From: Phycisphaerales bacterium
GTDB taxonomy: Bacteria > Planctomycetota > Phycisphaerae > Phycisphaerales > UBA1924
Length of the DNA stretch: 52,056 nt
Assembly: GCA_020849105.1 (NCBI GenBank)
Contig: JADLGW010000059.1
Span: forward strand, 1 to 52,056
Direction of reading: 5' to 3'
The position numbers and the translations under genes were made by a program. Below, piece by piece: positions 35,890 through 42,327 of the stretch. The notes under the pieces are model-generated. The model saw only the letters and a list, made by a program, of their open reading frames with translations, had not been told where the DNA came from and did no database searches. Positions within the stretch are counted from its first letter, which is position 1; each line of letters starts with the position of its first letter.

Positions 35890-36114
35890 ATGGGTCTGGG
35901 CATCCGCGTGACGCCCCCAGCGCCGGAACAGGGCGGCCGCGCACCGGGCAAGGCCGCGTGCTTCGACCTGATCCGCGGTGCCCCCGCCTCCGTACGAACA
36001 CCCGCGCCGCCTTCACCAGCCTGCACCCATCTGGGGCCGCGGGGCCGGGGCTGGTGGGAACTGGCCGCGGCTGATGACAGGCTCGCGGCCGCGGTCGGGG
36101 CGATGCGTGCGTGA
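35890..36114 (+). CDS. Possible small protein of unknown function
   Basis: An open frame of 74 residues (MGLGIRVTPPAPEQGGRAPG...) that begins 5 nt after the DUF2314 stop. The end of that gene (GAAGGAG) would serve as its ribosome-binding site. It is Pro/Arg/Ala-rich with no domain or membrane segment. It could be a coupled small gene or a chance GC-rich frame. Confidence 0.3.
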   Translation: MGLGIRVTPPAPEQGGRAPGKAACFDLIRGAPASVRTPAPPSPACTHLGPRGRGWWELAAADDRLAAAVGAMRA

Positions 36115-36128
36115 GCACGAGCAGCGAC

Positions 36129-36134
36129 TAGACT
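36129..36134 (+). promoter_or_regulatory. Putative -10 box, leaderless start at 36141
   Basis: TAGACT followed by a 6-nt gap and the ATG. There is no Shine-Dalgarno sequence. Confidence 0.5.
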
Positions 36135-36140
36135 TCCGCG

Positions 36141-36398
36141 ATGACCTCCGCGGAACTCCGCGCCGCGCTCGCAGCCGATCCATTTCGTCCTTTTCGACTC
36201 CGGTTCGGCAGCGGACGTGTCGTGCCTATCGAGAACCCCGCGCTCGTCGTCGTCAGCGATACAGGACGGGTTGCGTTCGCGTTCAAGCCGCACAGCGACG
36301 GATTCGACGTGATAGACATCCTCCTCGTCGAGTCGATGGAGTTCGGGGGAAACGGTCACCACCGGAACGGGAACAAGGCAAGGAAGCCGCGGCGATAG
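36141..36398 (+). CDS. Small planctomycete protein of unknown function
   Basis: An 85-residue protein with the pattern LRAALAADPFRPFRLRFGSG, then a strand pair and DIDILLVESMEF-like ending (FDVIDILLVESMEF). Short proteins with an N-terminal 'PFxPF.....DGR' block and a C-terminal 'DxxDxxLV' block are frequent orphans in planctomycete genomes; function is unknown. The start is fixed by a TAGACT box 6 nt upstream. Confidence 0.75.
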   Translation: MTSAELRAALAADPFRPFRLRFGSGRVVPIENPALVVVSDTGRVAFAFKPHSDGFDVIDILLVESMEFGGNGHHRNGNKARKPRR

Positions 36399-36409
36399 CC
36401 CCGCCCTCC

Positions 36410-36415
36410 TATGCT
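36410..36415 (+). promoter_or_regulatory. Putative -10 box of the mntA/hepT pair
   Basis: TATGCT, 12 nt before the ATG; the leader would be only about 5 nt. Confidence 0.35.
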
Positions 36416-36427
36416 TGTCTTGTCCCC

Positions 36428-36733
36428 ATGAACCAGGCACGCACCTTCATTCCGGCCGCGGCCGTCACGGAGTTCTGCCGCCGCTGGAAGATCGCTGAGT
36501 TCGCCCTGTTCGGCTCGGTGCTCCGAGACGATTTTGGCCCCCAGAGCGACCTTGACGTGGTTATCAAGTTCCACCCGGGCGCTGGGTGGTCATATTTTCA
36601 TCTCTTCGATATGCAGGACGAACTGGAGCGGATCGTGGGGCGGCCCGTGGATCTCATCACCCAGGATGGGCTGAAGAACCCGGCCCGCCGGGCGGAAATC
36701 CTGGGCACGCGGCACATCCTCTATGCCGCGTGA
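36428..36733 (+). CDS. mntA: MntA-like nucleotidyltransferase antitoxin
   Basis: A 101-residue minimal nucleotidyltransferase with the exact GS-X10-D-x-D motif: Gly29-Ser30, Asp41 and Asp43 in FGSVLRDDFGPQSDLDVV. In characterised MNT-HEPN modules the antitoxin transfers AMP to a tyrosine of HepT and so blocks its RNase. It overlaps the next gene, a HepT-like protein, by 11 nt, which supports a two-gene toxin-antitoxin unit. No Shine-Dalgarno sequence is evident. Confidence 0.88.
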   Translation: MNQARTFIPAAAVTEFCRRWKIAEFALFGSVLRDDFGPQSDLDVVIKFHPGAGWSYFHLFDMQDELERIVGRPVDLITQDGLKNPARRAEILGTRHILYAA

Positions 36734-37085
36734 GCACCGCGAGCACGAATCGAGCCTGCGCGACATGCTCGATGCCGCCCGCAAGGCGCTCGACGTTGTG
36801 GCACCCCTCACGGTCGATTCGTACAAGAAAGACTGGCGCAGCCGCCGGTTGCTCGAACGGCTTGTCGAGATCATCGGGGAGGCCGCCCGCCGCGTCCCCG
36901 AGAAAGTACAGAAGGACCACCCCGAAATCCCATGGTCCAAGATCATCCGGCAGCGGCATCGTCTGGCGCACGAATACGATGACATCGATGATGCGCTGAT
37001 CTGGGCAGTTGCGACGAGGCACATCCCCGACCTGGTCGCCGCCCTTGAGGCGCTGCTTCCACCCGACACGGAGCAACGAGCGTGA
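36723..37085 (+). CDS. hepT: HepT-like HEPN RNase toxin (DUF86)
   Basis: A 120-residue helical protein with the HEPN active-site motif R-X4-H-X-Y: Arg78, His83 and Tyr85 in RQRHRLAHEYDDID. The Tyr is the residue modified by the MntA partner in studied systems. The first helix region (LRDMLDAARKALDVV) and the EIIGEAARRVPE segment are typical of the family. It overlaps mntA by 11 nt and pdhB by 4 nt (GTGA), so pdhB translation is coupled to the toxin gene. Confidence 0.9.
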   Translation: MPREHREHESSLRDMLDAARKALDVVAPLTVDSYKKDWRSRRLLERLVEIIGEAARRVPEKVQKDHPEIPWSKIIRQRHRLAHEYDDIDDALIWAVATRHIPDLVAALEALLPPDTEQRA

Positions 37086-38128
37086 CCGCATCGACCGCAC
37101 CAACCCGTGAAATCGCCTTCCGCGAGGCCCTCCGCGAGGCCATGTCCGAGGAGATGCGCCGCGACCAGCGCATCTTCCTCATGGGCGAGGAGGTCGCCCA
37201 GTACCAGGGGGCCTACAAGGTCTCCCAGGGCATGCTCGAGGAGTTCGGCCCGCAGCGCATCATCGACTCCCCCATCAGCGAGAACGGCTTCGCCGGGCTG
37301 GCGGTGGGCGCCGCGATGTACGGCCTGCGCCCCATCATCGAGTTCATGTCGTGGTCGTTCTCGCTCGTTGCCGCGGACCAGATCCTGAACAACGTCCCGA
37401 AGATGCTCTACATGTCCGGCGGGCAGTGGGGCTGCCCGGTCGTCTTCCGCGGCAACGACGGCGCCGGCGGCCAACTCGGCTCCACCCACTCCTGGTGCGT
37501 CGAGGGGCTCTACAGCAACGTCCCCGGCGTGAAGATCGCCATCCCCAGCAACCCCTACGACGCCAAGGGCCTGCTCAAGACCGCCATCCGCGACGACGAC
37601 CCCGTCTTCTTCCTCGAATCCGAACGCATGCTCGGCGACAAGGGGCCCGTGCCGGCGGAGGAATACCTGATCCCCTTCGGCCAGGCCGCGCTCCGCCGCG
37701 GCTCATGGGACGAGCCCGCCGACTGCACCATCGTCTCCTTCGGCCGCCCCGTGAACTTCTGCCTCGACGCCGCGGACGAACTGCTGAAGGAGGGCATCCC
37801 CACGCACGTCCTCGACATGCGGACCATCCGCCCGCTCGACGTGGCCTCGGTCATCCGCAGCCTGAAGACGACGGGGCGGCTCGTGGTCGTGGACCAGTCC
37901 TGGCCGTTCGCCGGCGTCGCCAGCGAGGTCATCACCCAGACCTGCGAGCGGGCGTTCGACTGGCTGGACCACCAGCCGCTGCGCGTCAACTCCGACGACG
38001 TGCCGACGCCGTACGCGAGGAGCCTGGAGAGCGAGTACCTCCCGCACAAGGGCAAGATCGTGGCGGCGGTCCGGCGAACACTCGGAAATAGCAGCAAACC
38101 AGCAAAGCAGCAGAACAGCAAACAGTGA
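37082..38128 (+). CDS. pdhB: Pyruvate dehydrogenase E1 component, beta subunit
   Basis: A 348-residue transketolase-like subunit paired with E1 alpha. Typical blocks are IAFREALREAMSEEMRRD, FLMGEEVAQYQGAYKV, SPISENGFAGLAVGAA and PNNxY-like IPSNPYDAKGLLK. The C-terminal transketolase domain is present (VLDMRTIRPLDVASVI). The GTG start overlaps the hepT stop and the gene's end overlaps the next gene by 4 nt, so it lies in a tight transcription unit. Confidence 0.95.
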   Translation: MTASTAPTREIAFREALREAMSEEMRRDQRIFLMGEEVAQYQGAYKVSQGMLEEFGPQRIIDSPISENGFAGLAVGAAMYGLRPIIEFMSWSFSLVAADQILNNVPKMLYMSGGQWGCPVVFRGNDGAGGQLGSTHSWCVEGLYSNVPGVKIAIPSNPYDAKGLLKTAIRDDDPVFFLESERMLGDKGPVPAEEYLIPFGQAALRRGSWDEPADCTIVSFGRPVNFCLDAADELLKEGIPTHVLDMRTIRPLDVASVIRSLKTTGRLVVVDQSWPFAGVASEVITQTCERAFDWLDHQPLRVNSDDVPTPYARSLESEYLPHKGKIVAAVRRTLGNSSKPAKQQNSKQ

Positions 38129-38517
38129 CCAGGAAGGCCTTGACGATGGCAAGGTTGAGCGCCGAACTGTTGAGTCGAGGGAAGACATTCTCCCATCGGG
38201 TTGCTGATGTCACCGAGGTTCTGGAGGCGAAGCGTCGCTCGCGCCGTATCGTGGATCAGTTGTTCGGAAGCGGCACCTCAGTGGGGGCCAACCTCTACGA
38301 GGCAGACGACGCGGTGAGCCGAAAGGACTTCTGCAAGAGCCTGGGCACAGTGCTCAAGGAACTGGGCGAGACGCGTTTCTGGCTTGAGTTTGTTGGAGAG
38401 CGGGGCTGGATTCAGCAGAAGCGGCTAGTTCCCTTGATCGGCGAGTGTCAGGAGATGAAGCGCCTGTTCGGGACCATGCTTGCCCGGATCAAGCGCAATG
38501 ATGCTGCTGCTCGCTGA
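38125..38517 (+). CDS. Four-helix-bundle protein (23S rRNA intervening-sequence type)
   Basis: A 130-residue helical protein with the pattern of the 23S rRNA IVS/S23-like family: FSHRVADVTEVLEAKRRSRR, QLFGSGTSVGANLYEAD, DFCKSLGTVLKELGETRFWL. These proteins form pentameric bundles; their function is unknown and most copies are not inside rRNA. It overlaps pdhB by 4 nt (GTGA) and lies between pdhB and pdhC. An internal ATG at 38146 is an alternative start. Confidence 0.82.
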   Translation: MTRKALTMARLSAELLSRGKTFSHRVADVTEVLEAKRRSRRIVDQLFGSGTSVGANLYEADDAVSRKDFCKSLGTVLKELGETRFWLEFVGERGWIQQKRLVPLIGECQEMKRLFGTMLARIKRNDAAAR

Positions 38518-38571
38518 CGACGTGCGGTTTGCTGCTGTGCTGCTGTGCTGATTTGCTGCCTGAGGAATCCC

Positions 38572-40110
38572 ATGTCAATCGAAGTCACAATGCCCCGCCT
38601 CTCCGACACGATGGAAGTCGGTACGGTCGTGAAATGGAACGTGAAGGAAGGCCAGCCGGTCAAGTCGGGCGACGTCGTCGCGGACATCGAGACCGACAAG
38701 GCCACGATGGAACTCCAGTCCTTCGACGACGGCACGGTCGAAAAACTCGCCGTGCCGGAAGGCAAGTCGGTCAAGGTCGGCACGGTCATCATGACGCTGT
38801 CCGGTGAGGGCGGCGCCCCCGCCAAGCCCGCGGCCGAGCAATCCGCCGACAACGAGAAACGCTCGACCGCCGAAGCCACGGGCGGCACCGCCGAGCGCGG
38901 GCACGACCCGGCTCGCAACGGGCAACGCAAGCAGGGCAGCGAGCCCGACGCGCGAGCGAAGGACAGAGCCCGGAGCGCAAGCGACGGGTCCGCGACGGAG
39001 TCGCGAGGTACCCAGGATTCCGCCGCGGAGCGGCGGTCCACCAAGGAGCGCGCCTTCGCCTCCCCGCTCGCCCGCAAGATCGCCGCCGAACAGGGCGTGG
39101 ACCTGTCACGCATCGAGGGCACCGGGCCATCGGGACGCATCGTCCGGAAGGATGTCGAAGCGGCGCGGGGGTCGGGTGGCCCGGCGCTCCGCGCCGGCGG
39201 TACCCCGCCACTCCGTGGCGGCTCTGCTCTCACCGCCGCCCACGTCCCCGCGACCCCCGAGGCCATGGTCCCGCCGCCCGGCGGCATCCTCGCCGACCGC
39301 ACCGTCACACTCTCGAACATGCGGCGGATCATCGCCAAGCGCCTGGTCGAGTCGAAGACCACCATCCCGCACTACCAGGTGACGGTCGAGGCGGACATGG
39401 ACGCCCTCCTCACCCTCCGCACCCAACTCAACGCCCAACTCGCCACGCAGGGCGTCAAACTCAGCGTCAACGACTTCCTGGTCCGCGCCTGCGCCCTGGC
39501 GATGCACCAGCACCCCTTCGTCAACAGCCGATGGATCGAGGGTGGCACCGCTGCGGGTGGCACCGCTGCGGGTGGCACCGCTCTCCAGAGCGGTGGAAGG
39601 GAAGCTGCGGGTGGCACCGCTCTCCAGAGCGGTGGAACAGACACCGGTCTGGAGACCGGTCCCACCATCCGGATCATCGGCGAAGTCAACATCGGCATCG
39701 CCATCGCTCTCCCCGAGGACCGCGGCGGCGGCCTCGTCGTCGGCACGATTCGCGGGGCCGACCGCCTGGGGCTGCGCCTCATCAGCCACCAGTCAAAGTC
39801 ACTGTCGGAGAAGGCCCGCGCCAAGGGCCTCTCGCCCGAGGAAATGTCAGACTCGACATTCACCATCAGCAACCTGGGCATGTTCGGCGTCGAGCACTTC
39901 ACCGCCATCATCAACCCGCCCAACGTCGCCATCCTCGCCGTCGGCGCCGCCGTGCAGAAGCCGGTCGTGCGCGACGGGCAACTGACCGTCGGCCACCGCA
40001 TGGCGATGACCATGTCCAGCGACCACCGCGTCGTGGACGGCGCCATGGCCGCGGCCTACCTCGCCACCGTCCGCGAGATGCTCGAAAAACCTGCAACCTT
40101 GCTGGTTTGA
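38572..40110 (+). CDS. pdhC: Dihydrolipoamide acetyltransferase E2 of pyruvate dehydrogenase, with repeat-derived inserts
   Basis: A 512-residue acyltransferase that carries acetyl groups from E1 to CoA. The lipoyl domain (about 1-80) has the lipoylated Lys43 in ETDKATME. The E1/E3-binding domain is at about 160-195 (ASPLARKIAAEQGVDLSRIE). The catalytic domain is at about 240-512, with DHRVVDGA. The Arg/Ser/Ala-rich linker between the first two domains and the short linker after the second contain palindromic DNA repeats translated in frame. A further insert (about 323-364, GGTAAGGTAAGGTALQSG) splits the catalytic domain between NSRWIE and TIRIIGEVNIG, where homologues have a short hairpin. 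The ATG has GAGGAA upstream; E3 is not in the window. Confidence 0.95.
   Translation: MSIEVTMPRLSDTMEVGTVVKWNVKEGQPVKSGDVVADIETDKATMELQSFDDGTVEKLAVPEGKSVKVGTVIMTLSGEGGAPAKPAAEQSADNEKRSTAEATGGTAERGHDPARNGQRKQGSEPDARAKDRARSASDGSATESRGTQDSAAERRSTKERAFASPLARKIAAEQGVDLSRIEGTGPSGRIVRKDVEAARGSGGPALRAGGTPPLRGGSALTAAHVPATPEAMVPPPGGILADRTVTLSNMRRIIAKRLVESKTTIPHYQVTVEADMDALLTLRTQLNAQLATQGVKLSVNDFLVRACALAMHQHPFVNSRWIEGGTAAGGTAAGGTALQSGGREAAGGTALQSGGTDTGLETGPTIRIIGEVNIGIAIALPEDRGGGLVVGTIRGADRLGLRLISHQSKSLSEKARAKGLSPEEMSDSTFTISNLGMFGVEHFTAIINPPNVAILAVGAAVQKPVVRDGQLTVGHRMAMTMSSDHRVVDGAMAAAYLATVREMLEKPATLLV
38991..39036 (+). repeat. Two palindromic repeat units inside the pdhC linker
   Basis: CGCGAC-GGA-GTCGCG (38991-39005) followed by AGGTACCCA, then CCGCCGC-GGA-GCGGCGG (39020-39036). 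Both have a GGA loop. The second stem-loop is identical to one at 51737-51753. Confidence 0.75.
39181..39221 (-). repeat. Two further palindromic units in the second pdhC linker
   Basis: CCGGCGC-TCC-GCGCCGG (39181-39197) and GGTACC next to CCGCCAC-TCC-GTGGCGG (39205-39221). This is the reverse orientation of the units at 38991-39036, with different stem sequences but the same loop and flank. Confidence 0.7.
39540..39660 (+). repeat. Repeat array within the E2 catalytic domain insert
   Basis: GGGTGGCACCGCTGC occurs twice and its first 13 bases twice more. Palindromes CACCGCTCT-CC-AGAGCGGTG lie at 39576-39595 and 39615-39634, and ACCGGTCT-GG-AGACCGGT at 39643-39660. The whole array stays in frame with pdhC. 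Confidence 0.8.
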
Positions 40111-40118
40111 TCTCTTCT

Positions 40119-40165
40119 CCTCCCCTGCCCAGGCGGGGGAGGTGGATTCATCGCGCAGCGATGAA
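40119..40165. repeat. Intergenic palindromes after pdhC
   Basis: CCTCCCC and GGGGAGG flank TGCCCAGGCG (40119-40142), and TTCATCGC-GCA-GCGATGAA follows at 40147-40165. They may act as a terminator-like or processed hairpin between pdhC and the MBL gene, or be mobile palindromic repeats. Confidence 0.5.
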
Positions 40166-40210
40166 GACGGAGGGGGTCTTCCACTGGGTCCGCCGCGCCG
40201 CGTCGGTTTC

Positions 40211-40216
40211 TACGAT
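40211..40216 (+). promoter_or_regulatory. Putative -10 box, leaderless start of the MBL gene
   Basis: TACGAT followed by a 6-nt gap and the ATG at 40223. Confidence 0.5.
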
Positions 40217-40222
40217 GCCGTG

Positions 40223-41203
40223 ATGCATCAGGACACCGACCGATCCGCCCCAACCTACTCCTGGCGACTCCTCCGCGCCGCGAAGTTCAGACTCGACGCC
40301 GGCTCCATGTTCGGCCTCGTCCCGCGGGTCGTCTGGTCCCGCACCGTCCCGACCGACGACCGCGGCCGCATGGACGTCCAGCACAACTGCCTCCTGCTCG
40401 AGCGCCACGGCGGGCCCGACGCCGCGCCGAAACTGGTCCTGATCGAGACCGGCACCGGCGACAAGATGGACGCGAAGAACCGCGACATCTTCGATCTGGA
40501 GCACCGCTCGATCACCGACGCCCTGCACGAGGCGGACTGCGACCCGAAGGACATCGGCGCCGTCCTCGTCAGCCACCTGCACTTCGATCACGCGGGCGGG
40601 CTGACCCGTCTGGCCCGGCCCGGCGAGACGCCCGACTGGACCGGCCCCGGCGCCGCGGGCACGATCAGCGTCAAGCGCACCTTCCCCCGCGCCCGCATCA
40701 TCGTCCAGCGCCGCGAATGGTCCGACGCCATCGCCAACCGCAGCGTCATGACCCGCACCTACTTCCGCGACCACCTGGAGCCCATCGCCGACCAACTGTC
40801 GCTCGTTGACTCACCGCGCCCATTTGTCACCGGGCTGATCCCGGATCGGGACGAGCCGCCCCTGACCACCCTGGACCAGCGCCGCACCGAAGCCCTCCCC
40901 GGCATCCACGTCTTCCTCACCCCCGGCCACACCTGGGGCCAGCAGGCGATCCAGTTCACCGACACCCGCGGCCGCACGGTCGTCTTCACACCGGACGTGA
41001 TGCCCACCGTCCACCACATAGGGGCCGCCTACAGCCTTGCCTACGACGTGGAGCCCTACACCTCCATGATCACCCGCCGCTGGTTCCTCGCCGAGGCCGC
41101 CCGCCGCAACTGGCTCCTCGTGCTCGATCACGAGCCCGGAAACCCGCTCCAGGCGGTGTCGGAGAACTCCCGCGGCTGGTTCGACCTGGCTCCCGCATCC
41201 TGA
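40223..41203 (+). CDS. MBL-fold metallohydrolase
   Basis: A 326-residue hydrolase with the metallo-beta-lactamase motif H-x-H-x-D-H in VSHLHFDHAGG (His118, His120, Asp122, His123). Other metal-site elements are FLTPGHTWGQQ and, near the end, LVLDHEPGNP. The family hydrolyses esters, thioesters or lactones; the substrate here is unknown. No signal peptide is seen. The start is set at the ATG because TACGAT ends 6 nt before it; an open frame continues 27 codons upstream through the palindromic repeat and is rejected. Confidence 0.88.
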   Translation: MHQDTDRSAPTYSWRLLRAAKFRLDAGSMFGLVPRVVWSRTVPTDDRGRMDVQHNCLLLERHGGPDAAPKLVLIETGTGDKMDAKNRDIFDLEHRSITDALHEADCDPKDIGAVLVSHLHFDHAGGLTRLARPGETPDWTGPGAAGTISVKRTFPRARIIVQRREWSDAIANRSVMTRTYFRDHLEPIADQLSLVDSPRPFVTGLIPDRDEPPLTTLDQRRTEALPGIHVFLTPGHTWGQQAIQFTDTRGRTVVFTPDVMPTVHHIGAAYSLAYDVEPYTSMITRRWFLAEAARRNWLLVLDHEPGNPLQAVSENSRGWFDLAPAS

Positions 41204-41261
41204 CGCGGGGCAGGCGCCCCGCCTGCCTTCCTACCATCCGGTTCACAAGGAACCGGGCTCT

Positions 41262-41876
41262 GTGACCACCGCCGGCACCACCACACCCGCCCGCACAGAC
41301 CCGCTCAAGGACGAGCCCGGCGCCATCGCGGCCGGGCCGAGGCGGAAGAAGACGCTCGCCGACCGCCTGGACATCTTCGGCAGCCGCCTCTCGACAAAGA
41401 GCAACTTCTGGCACCGCCTCTTCTCGATGATCTGGCTGCCCTACGCCTTCCGCAGCGGCATCCGCATGAAGCGGCTGGACGCCAACACCTTCTCCGCGAT
41501 CCTGCCCTTCAAGCGCATCAACCGAAACTGGTACAACGCCATGGCCGGGGCCGCGCTCCTGGCCAACAGCGAGATCGCCGGCGGCATGTACCTGTTCAGT
41601 TTCTGCGGCGGAGAATACACCGTCGTCTGCAAGGAACTGACGTACAAGTTCCTCCGCCCGTGCCACGGGCCGGCCCTCTACAAGATCGTGCCGCAGGGCG
41701 ACGTCGCGGCCATGATCGCCGCGGGGGGGGAGTTCAACGCCGCCCTGGACCTGGATGTGGTGCAGCAGTTCGGCAAGGCCGGCTCAGGCAAGGAGCGGCG
41801 GGTCGGCCGGTGCTCGGCCGTCTTCCACGTCACGCCCAAGGTCCACCAGCAGAGCAAGGGGCGGGCGATCCGGTAG
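41262..41876 (+). CDS. DUF4442 hotdog-fold protein (putative thioesterase)
   Basis: A 204-residue protein. The block WYNAMAGAALLANSEIAGGM (about 90-110) and the preceding DANTFSAILPFKRINRN match DUF4442, a hotdog-fold family related to PaaI-type acyl-CoA thioesterases. The C-terminal part (HVTPKVHQQSKGRAIR) completes the fold. It has a non-conserved charged N-terminus of about 45 residues. The GTG start follows AAGGAAC at a slightly long distance. The substrate is unknown. Confidence 0.8.
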   Translation: MTTAGTTTPARTDPLKDEPGAIAAGPRRKKTLADRLDIFGSRLSTKSNFWHRLFSMIWLPYAFRSGIRMKRLDANTFSAILPFKRINRNWYNAMAGAALLANSEIAGGMYLFSFCGGEYTVVCKELTYKFLRPCHGPALYKIVPQGDVAAMIAAGGEFNAALDLDVVQQFGKAGSGKERRVGRCSAVFHVTPKVHQQSKGRAIR

Positions 41877-41994
41877 GGCTCCCCCGGTCCTTATCCTCCG
41901 CGCCGCTCCTGCTTTCTTCACCCCTTCGACCGGCCGCGCGCGCAATCTTCGGGACATGCGCCGGAAACTCCTCCGCGCCCGCCCCGCCGCCGCG

Positions 41995-42000
41995 TATCAC
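41995..42000 (+). promoter_or_regulatory. Possible -10 box before the small gene at 42007
   Basis: TATCAC (or TATCACT) ends 6 nt before the ATG. It is a weaker match than the TAnnnT boxes elsewhere. Confidence 0.3.
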
Positions 42001-42006
42001 TCACGC

Positions 42007-42327
42007 ATGGACCCGCTCGCACTCCTCGACGACCTCGTCCGCAACGGCTGGTCATTCAGCCAGTTCGCCCGTGAGCGCGGGCTGACCGCCGCCCAGGCCC
42101 TGGACTGGTCAGCCCACCCGGAGGTCGCCCCCCGCCTCCAAGGGGTCCACCGATCGCGACGGCGACCCGCGCGGCAACGGCCCCCGCCACCCTCCCCCGC
42201 CCGGGCCGGCGACGCCCACGGATCGCGCCGGCGATCAGGACGGAATGGACCCTTCGGGCACGGAGCCGTCAGGCCATCCGGATCCAGCGGATCAGCGTCG
42301 CGAAGTTGGGCGGCCGCCCGTGCATGA
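42007..42327 (+). CDS. Possible small protein with a helix-turn-helix-like N-terminus
   Basis: A 106-residue open frame. The first 48 residues (MDPLALLDDLVRNGWSFSQF, then RERGLTAAQALDWSAHPEVA) look like a folded helical module. The rest is a basic, Pro/Arg/Ser-rich tail. It overlaps the 3' end of the convergent ABC permease by 59 bp. A leaderless-type box precedes the ATG. The N-terminus argues for a real gene; the tail could be read-through of a once shorter gene. Confidence 0.45.
   Translation: MDPLALLDDLVRNGWSFSQFARERGLTAAQALDWSAHPEVAPRLQGVHRSRRRPARQRPPPPSPARAGDAHGSRRRSGRNGPFGHGAVRPSGSSGSASRSWAAARA

Noticed and set aside
36428..37085. Phage or integrative element around the MntA/HepT pair
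   Set aside because: There is no integrase, transposase, att-like repeat or composition change; only the two-gene module is present.
39540..39660. CRISPR array reading of the repeats in pdhC
   Set aside because: The units are 13-15 bp, palindromic and without unique spacers of constant length, and they are inside a coding gene; no cas genes are near.
40142..40222. Upstream extension of the MBL hydrolase by 27 codons
   Set aside because: It starts inside a palindromic repeat, and a TACGAT box ends 6 nt before the internal ATG, which has normal family spacing.
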